Shown: positions 1-5,424 of the stretch, piece after piece
Position numbering within the stretch: position 1 is the stretch's first letter
How the letters are laid out: each line of letters opens with the position of its first letter
Source of the DNA: Sphingomonadales bacterium
Lineage (GTDB): Bacteria > Pseudomonadota > Alphaproteobacteria > Sphingomonadales > Sphingomonadaceae
DNA: 15,136 nt
Direction of reading: 5' to 3'
Assembly (NCBI GenBank): GCA_027489295.1
Contig: JAIYAA010000277.1
Coordinates: 1 to 15,136, forward strand
Made by a program: the position numbers and the translations under genes
The notes under the pieces: model-generated
Database searches by the model: none
Told to the model about the DNA's origin: nothing
Seen by the model: the letters and a program-made list of their open reading frames with translations, nothing else

Positions 1-426
1 CGCGAAGTGAACGACGGCAAGGTCGCCCATAGCATCGCACGTGCCGAGGCGCTGATCGAGCGTCTGCCGGGCGCGCCGATCGCCTGCCTCGGCCTCGCCT
101 TCAAGGCGAACATCGACGACTTTCGCGAGAGCCCCGCGCTCAAGGTGGCGCAGGCGATCGCCGAGCGGCACGGCGCCCGCGTCCGTATCGTCGAGCCCTA
201 TGCCCAGACGCTGCCCCCGGCCCTCGCCGCCACGGGTGCCACGCTGACCGATATCGACAGCGCGATCGAGAGCTGCCCGATCTTCATCGTGCTGGTCGAT
301 CACGACCTGTTCAAATCGGTGCCGCTCGACGAGCGATCGGGCAAGCTGGTCTACGACACGCGCGGCATCTGGCCCGACCAGCCTGCACCTGACAGCATCG
401 CGAACGGCCTGCGCCTCGCCGGCTGA
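1..426 (+). CDS. wecC: UDP-N-acetyl-D-mannosamine dehydrogenase, C-terminal part (WecC family)
   Basis: The reading frame is open from the first base of the window, so the 5' part (Rossmann NAD domain and catalytic cysteine) lies outside. The visible 141 codons are the UDP-binding C-terminal domain of a nucleotide-sugar dehydrogenase. The motif GLAFKANIDDFRESPAL, the VEPY strand, the VLVDHDLFK strand and the closing YDTRGIW follow the WecC pattern, in which E. coli has GLAFKPNIDDLRESPA and LVDHSQFK. WecC oxidises UDP-ManNAc to UDP-ManNAcA, a precursor for surface polysaccharides. The gene ends with TGA 3 bases before the metallophosphoesterase, so the two are probably co-transcribed. A related UDP-uronate-forming dehydrogenase cannot be fully excluded without the N-terminal part, but the DFRESPA signature separates it from the Ugd found later in this window. 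Confidence 0.88.
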   Translation, partial: REVNDGKVAHSIARAEALIERLPGAPIACLGLAFKANIDDFRESPALKVAQAIAERHGARVRIVEPYAQTLPPALAATGATLTDIDSAIESCPIFIVLVDHDLFKSVPLDERSGKLVYDTRGIWPDQPAPDSIANGLRLAG

Positions 427-429
427 TCC

Positions 430-1182
430 GTGCTGCGGTCGCTCTTCCGCCGTGCCGAGCCGCCTGTCTATGCGGTGCCCGCGGATACGCGAGTCTATGC
501 GATCGGCGACGTCCATGGCCGGCGCGACCTGCTGGAGTCGCTGCTTGCGCGAATCGATGCAGAGCGCGCCGCCGATCCGCGCGCGGCCGAGCACCTGATC
601 CTGCTGGGCGACCTGATCGACCGCGGCCCCGATTCGCGCGGCGTGCTCGATCTGGTGCTGGCACGGGCTGCCGCGGACCCGACGCTGACGATCCTGGGCG
701 GCAACCACGAATCGATGCTCGTCACGCTGCTGGACGGCGACATGTGGCACCTCGAATCGTGGCTGCACTTCGGTGGTGAGGAGTGCGCGAGGAGCTATGG
801 GCTCGATCCGATCGCGCTGCTCGCGGAGCCGGACCGCGCCGCCGCCCTGCTGCGCGCTGCAATCCCGGCGGCGCACCAGGCATTGCTGCGCGCACTGCCC
901 GATTCGCACCGCGTCGGCGACGTGCTGTTCGTCCATGCCGGCATCCGGCCCGGCGTCGCCATCGACGAGCAGGACCCGCAGGACCTGCGCTGGATCCGCC
1001 TCCCCTTCCTCCGCAGCGCGGCGGACCATGGCGTGCTGGTCGTCCATGGCCATACCGTCGTCGCCGAGCCGGACATTCAGGCGAATCGTATCGCGATCGA
1101 TACCGGCGCCAGCGCGACCGGCCGGCTCACCGCGCTGTGCCTGGACGGATCCGCGCGCCGCTTCCTCGCCACGGACGCGTAA
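430..1182 (+). CDS. PPP-family metallophosphoesterase (Ser/Thr phosphatase or Ap4A hydrolase-like)
   Basis: This 250-residue protein carries the complete calcineurin-like signature: GDVHG (26-30), GDLIDRG (61-67), GGNHE (91-95), HAG (170-172) and HGHT (206-209). Together these supply the Asp, His and Asn ligands of a two-metal phosphoesterase centre. Bacterial members of this PPP class act on phosphoproteins or on diadenosine tetraphosphate; the sequence alone does not decide between them. There is no signal peptide or membrane segment, so it should be cytoplasmic. The GTG start follows the wecC stop after 3 bases with no strong Shine-Dalgarno, which suggests translational coupling. Its position behind a polysaccharide precursor gene suggests a link to envelope polysaccharide synthesis, but that is inference. 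A terminator follows directly. Confidence 0.85.
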   Translation: MLRSLFRRAEPPVYAVPADTRVYAIGDVHGRRDLLESLLARIDAERAADPRAAEHLILLGDLIDRGPDSRGVLDLVLARAAADPTLTILGGNHESMLVTLLDGDMWHLESWLHFGGEECARSYGLDPIALLAEPDRAAALLRAAIPAAHQALLRALPDSHRVGDVLFVHAGIRPGVAIDEQDPQDLRWIRLPFLRSAADHGVLVVHGHTVVAEPDIQANRIAIDTGASATGRLTALCLDGSARRFLATDA

Positions 1183-1191
1183 CGCGCACGA

Positions 1192-1222
1192 AAAAGCCCG
1201 CGAGGATCGCTCGCGGGCTTTT
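1192..1222. terminator. Bidirectional rho-independent terminator
   Basis: A perfect 13-bp inverted repeat (AAAAGCCCGCGAG / CTCGCGGGCTTTT) with a 5-base GATCG loop lies between the convergent metallophosphoesterase and FKBP genes. The A-run on one side and T-run on the other give a U-tract on both strands, so it can end transcription from both directions. Confidence 0.93.
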
Positions 1223-1247
1223 CGAAACCTGGTTGATCGAGAGCTGG

Positions 1248-1826
1248 TTACTGGCCGGCAGGCTCGCCGGCACCCTGCGGAATACCGCCCTGCTGCTGCA
1301 TCATCTGGCGGATGACCGCGGCGGGCACCAGTTCCTGCATGGTCACGTCGAAGATCAGCACCTGGTCGGACAGCTCGTTCTGCTGGCCGCCCGCGGCGCC
1401 ATAGCCCAGCTTCGGCGGGAGCCAGAAGCGATAGTGCGCGCCCTTCTTCATCAGCTTCACGCCCTCGGTGAAACCGGGGATCATCGGCTGACCGATCTGG
1501 AAGCGCATCGGCGTCTTGGGCTGGAATTCCTTGCCATCGCGCAGCGTGCCGTGGATCTCGACCACCACGCCGTCCTGCTCGGCCGGAGTCGCGCCGCTAC
1601 CGGCCTCGATCACCTGATATTGCAGGCCCGACGGGGTGGTCTGGATACCGGACTGGTTCTTGTGCCACGCCAGGAACCCGTCTGCGTCGAGATGCGACGA
1701 GACGGACGTGCGAGTGCCACTCCAGGCAAGCGCGAGAGCAATGCCGGCCGCCGCCAGCACCCCCAACCAGATCCAAAGCTTGTAGCTGCCCTTGACGGGC
1801 TGGAGCGGAACGGCGGTCACCGACAT
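1248..1826 (-). CDS. Membrane-anchored FKBP-type peptidyl-prolyl cis-trans isomerase
   Basis: The 192-residue product has a short cytoplasmic N-terminus and one hydrophobic segment (about 18-35, LWIWLGVLAAAGIALALAW). A linker then leads to an FKBP domain (about 65-170). Family landmarks are VVVEIHGTL, the GKEF turn, PMIPGFTEGV, GAHYRFWLPPKLGYG and the closing LIFDVTMQEL. The active-site aromatic after IPG is Phe rather than Trp, as in many bacterial FKBPs. The tail is a short Gln/Gly-rich stretch. It should assist folding in the periplasm, anchored to the inner membrane by an uncleaved signal anchor. The ATG at 1826 is preceded by GGAG about 8 bases upstream. It lies downstream of rpsU on the same strand, with rpsU's terminator between them. 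No separate promoter is obvious. Confidence 0.93.
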   Translation of the reverse strand: MSVTAVPLQPVKGSYKLWIWLGVLAAAGIALALAWSGTRTSVSSHLDADGFLAWHKNQSGIQTTPSGLQYQVIEAGSGATPAEQDGVVVEIHGTLRDGKEFQPKTPMRFQIGQPMIPGFTEGVKLMKKGAHYRFWLPPKLGYGAAGGQQNELSDQVLIFDVTMQELVPAAVIRQMMQQQGGIPQGAGEPAGQ

Positions 1827-1839
1827 GATCGGACTCCGG

Positions 1840-1857
1840 CGGGGATTTGCATCCCCG
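1840..1857 (-). promoter_or_regulatory. Hairpin in the FKBP 5' leader
   Basis: A perfect 7-bp inverted repeat (CGGGGAT / ATCCCCG, 4-base loop) ends three bases before the GGAG Shine-Dalgarno of the FKBP gene on the minus strand. It could modulate ribosome access or act as a second, weak hairpin behind the rpsU terminator. Only the structure is seen; its role is inferred. Confidence 0.4.
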
Positions 1858-1877
1858 TTATGAAAGAACAGAAACGT

Positions 1878-1904
1878 CGGCGCGCGTCATGGAAACGCGC
1901 GCCG
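1878..1904 (-). terminator. Probable terminator of rpsU
   Basis: A perfect 10-bp inverted repeat (CGGCGCGCGT / ACGCGCGCCG, 7-base loop) begins 8 bases after the rpsU stop on the minus strand. It is followed by a T-rich but interrupted stretch (TTTCTGTTCTTTC). It is a likely intrinsic terminator, perhaps partial, allowing some read-through into the FKBP gene. Confidence 0.75.
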
Positions 1905-1912
1905 GGCAGGCC

Positions 1913-2119
1913 TCAACGGGCGCTGTCGCGCTCCATGCGCTTACGCTCCAGCTTGCGGGCACGACGAACCGCCGCCGCACGCTCGCGCGCACGCTTTTCG
2001 CTCGGCTTCTCGTAATGACGGCGCAGCTTCATCTCGCGATAGACGCCTTCACGCTGCAGCTTCTTCTTGAGCGCCCGCAGCGCCTGGTCGACGTTGTTGT
2101 CGCGAACGATGATTTGCAT
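1913..2119 (-). CDS. rpsU: 30S ribosomal protein bS21
   Basis: This 68-residue, strongly basic protein opens with [20 protein letters not shown] and contains the family core [26 protein letters not shown]. It ends in a lysine/arginine-rich helix. These are the diagnostic features of bS21, the small-subunit protein near the anti-Shine-Dalgarno region of 16S rRNA that helps initiation on natural mRNAs. The length is normal for alphaproteobacteria. The ATG at 2119 is fixed by the conserved N-terminus; a GGAG lies somewhat far upstream, about 12 bases away. Transcribed leftward, it is divergent from the response regulator gene. Confidence 0.98.
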   Translation of the reverse strand: MQIIVRDNNVDQALRALKKKLQREGVYREMKLRRHYEKPSEKRARERAAAVRRARKLERKRMERDSAR

Positions 2120-2340
2120 AAAGTCGTACAGCTCCGATCAAACTCAATAGCAAGGGGCCGCCGAAACCATAGTTGCGGCGTCGAACGGGCCTCCTATCAG
2201 CGCTATAGTGATTCTTCAAGCAAAAGCGTGCACGGCCGGTCGGCCCCGGCCGTTGTTGCCGGAAAGCCACGCCCTCGTACATTACACCAGATTGCAGGGC
2301 TGCAACCCGCCCGATAGATTCGACGGGCAATAACCCTCTC
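2120..2340. other. Divergent intergenic region, rpsU / response regulator
   Basis: No credible gene lies in these 221 bases. They should hold the rpsU promoter (minus) and the regulator-kinase promoter (plus). A weak minus-strand candidate is TTGAAG (2214-2219) followed after 17 bases by TAGGAG. Visible structures are a 7-bp hairpin, CGGCCGG / CCGGCCG (2233-2252), and the TTGCA dyad listed separately. No good Shine-Dalgarno precedes the regulator's ATG. Confidence 0.5.
2292..2305. promoter_or_regulatory. Candidate operator upstream of the response regulator
   Basis: TTGCAGGGCTGCAA is a perfect 6-bp dyad with a 2-bp centre, ending 35 bases before the regulator's ATG. The same TTGCA/TGCAA arms recur at the end of the kinase gene (4345-4360) with a wider gap, so autoregulation is possible. 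Chance is not excluded. Confidence 0.3.
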
Positions 2341-3078
2341 ATGATGCAGTTAGCCCACGCCGTGGATCTCGAAACCCGCCTTCTGATTGTCGACGACGAC
2401 CCCGGGATCCGCGAACTTACCGCCGCGTTCCTGTCGCAGCACGGCTATGTCGTCGATACCGCCGAGGACGCTGTCACGATGCGCGCCGCGCTCGCCGCGA
2501 ACGAATATGCGCTCGTCGTGCTCGATCTGATGATGCCGGGCGAGGACGGCCTTTCGATCCTGCGCACCATGGACCGCCAAGCGGGGCCGGCGGTGATCTT
2601 CCATTCGGTGCTCAGCGAGGACATCGACCGTATCGTCGGCCTGGAAATGGGCGCGGACGACTATGTCGCCAAGCCGGCCAACCCGCGCGAACTGCTCGCC
2701 CGCGTCCGCTCGGTGCTGCGCCGCTTCGCCACGGTTCCGGCGGCACCCGGGGCGCCCGAACGCAGCTTCCTGCGCTTCGCCCGCTGGCGGCTCGATCCGG
2801 TGGGCCGCCAACTCTATGATCCCGAGGGCGTGCTGATCAACCTGTCGGACGGCGAGTTCCGGCTGCTGCTAGCGCTGGTAGAGCGCCCGCGCCGGGTGCT
2901 GACCCGCGACGCGTTGCTCGACTATTCGCGTGGCGCGCATGCCGAGCATTTCGATCGTGCGATCGACGTGCAGATGAGCCGGCTGCGCAAGAAACTCGCG
3001 CGGCCCGGCGACGACGAACTGATCCGCACCATCCGCAATGAAGGCTATATGTTCGTCGCCGAAGTCACCACCAAGTGA
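2341..3078 (+). CDS. OmpR/PhoB-family response regulator
   Basis: The 245-residue protein has a receiver domain (about 12-130) and a winged-helix DNA-binding domain (about 143-242). In the receiver, the acidic cluster is D18-D19-D20, the phospho-acceptor is D62 in VVLDLMMPGEDG, the switch residue is S89, and the conserved lysine is K111 in YVAKPANPREL. The output domain shows NLSDGEFRLL, VLTRDALLD, the recognition-helix region RAIDVQMSRLRKKL and the wing IRTIRNEGYMF. It should bind DNA as a phosphorylated dimer and is paired with the kinase that follows. Two adjacent ATG codons (2341, 2344) are possible starts; no good ribosome site decides between them. The stop TGA overlaps the kinase GTG (GTGA), so the two are translationally coupled. 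Confidence 0.96.
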   Translation: MMQLAHAVDLETRLLIVDDDPGIRELTAAFLSQHGYVVDTAEDAVTMRAALAANEYALVVLDLMMPGEDGLSILRTMDRQAGPAVIFHSVLSEDIDRIVGLEMGADDYVAKPANPRELLARVRSVLRRFATVPAAPGAPERSFLRFARWRLDPVGRQLYDPEGVLINLSDGEFRLLLALVERPRRVLTRDALLDYSRGAHAEHFDRAIDVQMSRLRKKLARPGDDELIRTIRNEGYMFVAEVTTK

Positions 3079-4355
3079 TTCGGAAGCCCGTCTCGATCGT
3101 CGTACCGATGATGCTGTTCGCCATCACCTCCGCGGCGGTCGTGATGCTGGTGCAGTTCGCCATGGTGTTCCGCGGGCCACCACCCGGCTTTGGCCCGGTG
3201 CCGATCGCGCGGATCGCGCAGGCGCTGCGCACCGGGCACGCACCCGTTACCGGGCGCGGCGAGGTGATCGTGCTCAGCTTTTCGACGACTGATCGCTTCG
3301 GCCGCAGCGAAGAGCGGACATCGCCGGAACGCGATCGGGCGATCGCCGCCCTCATCCCCGCCCCGGCGGACCAGGTGCGGGGCTATTACGAATGGCCGGT
3401 CCACGATCCCGACCAGGATATCCATGGCAGCTTCACCATCGGCCGGCGCACCGACAATGGCTGGCTGGTCGCCTCCGCCAGCCGGGCGCCCGGGCTGGGC
3501 CGGTGGCGAATCGCGATCCTGCAATCGATGCTGGTGACCCTTCTTATCCTGTCGCTGCTTGCCTGGGCGGCGGCCCGGCGGATCTCGCGCCCCATTCGGC
3601 GGCTGGCCGAAGCAGCGAAGCGCGCCCGACTGGGGGCACCGGAGGCGATCCCGCTGCAGGGCCCCCGCGAGATTCGCGAGCTGGGCAAGGCGATGGAGGC
3701 GATGCAGGTGCGCATCCTGCAGCAGGCCGAGAACCGCACCGTGATGCTGGGTGCGATGGCGCACGACCTGGGCACGCCGCTGTCGCGCCTAGCCTTCTGG
3801 ATCGAGCAGCTGCCCGATGCCGCGCGCGACCGCGCCGCCGCCGACATCGACGAGATGCGCGCCATGCTGGCCGCCACGCTGCGCTTCACCCGCGACGACC
3901 GGGCGCAGGGCGAGATGGTGCGCCTGGATCTCGGCAGCGTGATCGAGAGCCTCGCGGACGATCTCGCCGCCGCCGGCAACCCGGTTACCGTCGAGCCCGG
4001 CCCGCGCATGGTGCTGGTTGGCGACGCGCAGGCGCTGCGGCGGTTGTTCGGCAACCTGGTCGAGAATGCGCTGCGCTATGGCCGGGTGGCCGAAATCTGG
4101 TGGGCGGTGGAAGAGGGGCATGGCGAGATCCTGATCGACGATCAGGGTCCCGGCTTCGACCCCGTCCGCGCCGACAAGCTGTTCGCGCCGTTCGTCCGCG
4201 GCGAGAGCTCGCGCAACCGCGCGACCGGCGGCACCGGGCTGGGGCTCGCCATCGTGCGCTCGATCGCCGAACTGCACGGCGGCGAGGTGACGCTGGAGAA
4301 TCGCCCTGGCGGCGCGGGCGGCCGGGTGCGCGTCCGCCTGCCGCTTGCAACCTGA
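3075..4355 (+). CDS. EnvZ-like membrane sensor histidine kinase
   Basis: The 426-residue kinase has a first membrane segment (about 5-31), a periplasmic domain (about 32-145) and a second membrane segment (about 148-168). A HAMP linker (RRISRPIRRLAEAA, about 165-218), a DHp domain with phospho-acceptor H230, and an ATPase domain with the N box NLVENALRYG, DQGPGFD and GTGLGLAIV follow. It should phosphorylate the response regulator encoded just upstream. The H box reads AHDLGTPLSRL, with Gly where most EnvZ-type kinases have Arg (HDLRTPL). The GTG start at 3075 overlaps the regulator's stop by 4 bases. The periplasmic region resembles no sensor fold I recognise, so the signal is unknown; the linked dioxygenase and symporter hint at a small organic acid or aromatic compound. 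Confidence 0.95.
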   Translation: MIRKPVSIVVPMMLFAITSAAVVMLVQFAMVFRGPPPGFGPVPIARIAQALRTGHAPVTGRGEVIVLSFSTTDRFGRSEERTSPERDRAIAALIPAPADQVRGYYEWPVHDPDQDIHGSFTIGRRTDNGWLVASASRAPGLGRWRIAILQSMLVTLLILSLLAWAAARRISRPIRRLAEAAKRARLGAPEAIPLQGPREIRELGKAMEAMQVRILQQAENRTVMLGAMAHDLGTPLSRLAFWIEQLPDAARDRAAADIDEMRAMLAATLRFTRDDRAQGEMVRLDLGSVIESLADDLAAAGNPVTVEPGPRMVLVGDAQALRRLFGNLVENALRYGRVAEIWWAVEEGHGEILIDDQGPGFDPVRADKLFAPFVRGESSRNRATGGTGLGLAIVRSIAELHGGEVTLENRPGGAGGRVRVRLPLAT

Positions 4356-4360
4356 TGCAA
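4345..4360 (+). promoter_or_regulatory. Direct/inverted TGCAA repeat at the kinase 3' end
   Basis: TTGCAACCTGATGCAA contains TGCAA twice with a 10-base period, about one DNA turn, and is also a TTGCA/TGCAA dyad. It spans the kinase stop codon, about 75 bases before the dioxygenase start. Phased direct repeats suit OmpR-family dimers. The role is inferred. Confidence 0.3.
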
Positions 4361-4399
4361 TCTTTCGCCACGCGCTGACATCGCCCCGCGACCTGCCCG

Positions 4400-4415
4400 C
4401 TTCATCTTGCCTTCA
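4400..4415 (+). promoter_or_regulatory. CTTCA-N6-CTTCA direct repeat, candidate OmpR-family binding site
   Basis: Two identical CTTCA half-sites lie exactly 11 bases apart (4400-4404 and 4411-4415), five bases before the Shine-Dalgarno of the dioxygenase gene. An 11-base tandem repeat is the usual layout for PhoB/OmpR-type winged-helix dimers. The regulator encoded at 2341-3078 is the natural candidate to bind here, probably acting on the dioxygenase gene. This is inference from spacing. Confidence 0.45.
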
Positions 4416-4420
4416 CGATT

Positions 4421-4426
4421 AGGAGG
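4421..4426 (+). promoter_or_regulatory. Strong Shine-Dalgarno supporting a TTG start
   Basis: A perfect AGGAGG lies five bases before TTG at 4432, in frame with the dioxygenase. No comparable site precedes the in-frame ATG at 4477, so ribosome binding favours the unusual TTG start. Confidence 0.65.
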
Positions 4427-4431
4427 GAAGT

Positions 4432-5334
4432 TTGCAGGACGATCATGATCACGGGCTGGCAGCGGATCTGCGCGCGATGACAGCACTTTCCAGCCGGCGG
4501 CGGGCGCTTTGCTGGTTCACCGGTGCCGGCACGGCGGCCATTCTCGCGGCGTGCGACGGCAGCGGCTCGAGCAGCAGCGCCACGGCGACCAGCACGGGCG
4601 CAACCCCGACGCCAACGCCGACCAGCACGCCAACGCCCACCCCGACACCCACCGCCACGGCAACCGCGAGCGGCAGCTGCGTGCTCGACCCGACCGAGAC
4701 CAACGGACCCTACCCGGCCGACGGCACCAACACCTCGTCGGGCCTGACATCGAATGCGCTGACCGCCGCAAACGTGGTCCGCAGCGACATACGCCCTAGC
4801 TTCATCGGCAGTTCGACCACGGTTGCGGCCGGCGTGCAGCTGACGCTCACGCTGACGGTCGTCGACGTGAACAGCGGCTGCGCCCCGCTTGCGGGCTACG
4901 CCGTCTATATCTGGCATTGCGACCGCAACGGGAAATACTCGCTCTACGACCTGCCGAACGAAAGCTATCTGCGCGGGGTCGGCGTTACCGATGCGAACGG
5001 CAAGCTGACCTTCACCACCATCTTCCCCGGATGTTATGCGGGGCGCTGGCCGCACATCCATTTCGAGCTGTTCTCCAGCCTCGCCACCGCGACCGGCGGC
5101 CGCTACGCGACGCTGATCTCGCAGCTGGCGATGCCGGCGGCGGCGTGCACCACGGTCTACAGCACCGCCAGCGGCTACAACACCAGCCTCACCAATCTCG
5201 GCAACATCTCGATCGCGCGCGACAATGTGTTCGGCGACAACACCTCCGCGCAGATCGCGCAGCAGACGCCGACGCTCAGCGGCAGCATCGACACAGGCTA
5301 CACCGCAACCGCGGTGATCGGAATCGCGCGCTGA
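4432..5334 (+). CDS. Tat-exported lipoprotein with intradiol ring-cleavage dioxygenase domain
   Basis: The 300-residue protein (numbered from TTG) has a twin-arginine signal (SRRRAL, 21-26), a hydrophobic stretch and a lipobox ending AAC at C41. A Ser/Thr/Pro linker (about 43-80) then leads to a domain of the catechol/protocatechuate dioxygenase fold. Landmarks are ETNGPYP, YIWHCDRNGKY (Y169), FPGCY (Y202), R205 and HIH (H208, H210). These match the two Tyr and two His ligands of non-haem Fe(III) intradiol enzymes. Tat export fits a metalloenzyme folded in the cytoplasm and then placed outside the inner membrane. It lacks a recognisable N-terminal catechol dioxygenase dimerisation helix region, and its substrate is unknown. 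The ATG at 4477 would also keep the whole signal; the TTG start has a far better ribosome site. Tat export and lipidation are predictions. Confidence 0.88.
   Translation: MQDDHDHGLAADLRAMTALSSRRRALCWFTGAGTAAILAACDGSGSSSSATATSTGATPTPTPTSTPTPTPTPTATATASGSCVLDPTETNGPYPADGTNTSSGLTSNALTAANVVRSDIRPSFIGSSTTVAAGVQLTLTLTVVDVNSGCAPLAGYAVYIWHCDRNGKYSLYDLPNESYLRGVGVTDANGKLTFTTIFPGCYAGRWPHIHFELFSSLATATGGRYATLISQLAMPAAACTTVYSTASGYNTSLTNLGNISIARDNVFGDNTSAQIAQQTPTLSGSIDTGYTATAVIGIAR
4603..4668 (+). repeat. Pro-Thr low-complexity linker repeat
   Basis: Twenty-two codons encode alternating Thr-Pro then Thr-Ala pairs through degenerate ACS-CCS/GCS repeats. They form a flexible tether between the lipidated cysteine and the dioxygenase domain. 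Such tracts can vary in length between strains by slippage. Confidence 0.85.
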
Positions 5335-5352
5335 GGCATCCCGCGCGATCGA

Positions 5353-5405
5353 CGTCGCCCGCCGAGGGGAACGTCCCCCTGCACGCGCCTTTCCGGCGGG
5401 CGACG
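5353..5405. terminator. Large compound inverted repeat between dioxygenase and symporter
   Basis: Perfect 12-bp arms (CGTCGCCCGCCG / CGGCGGGCGACG) enclose a second small hairpin (GGGGA-ACG-TCCCC, 5366-5378). There is no clean T-run, so it may be a terminator for the dioxygenase gene or a structured regulatory element. The downstream arm ends 5 bases before a TATAGA-like -10 of the symporter gene, so the two could interfere. Confidence 0.6.
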
Positions 5406-5410
5406 CTTTG

Positions 5411-5417
5411 CTATAGA
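5411..5417 (+). promoter_or_regulatory. Candidate -10 element for the MHS symporter
   Basis: CTATAGA lies 8 bases before the ATG at 5425. If it is a -10, transcription would start almost at the ATG, giving a leaderless or near-leaderless mRNA. That would fit the absence of a normal Shine-Dalgarno. No convincing -35 is visible at the right distance. Confidence 0.35.
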
Positions 5418-5424
5418 CGGGGGC

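Noticed and set aside
1847..2317. 156-codon plus-strand open frame across rpsU and its upstream region
   Set aside because: It runs antisense to rpsU and through the terminator hairpin; no motif and no ribosome site.
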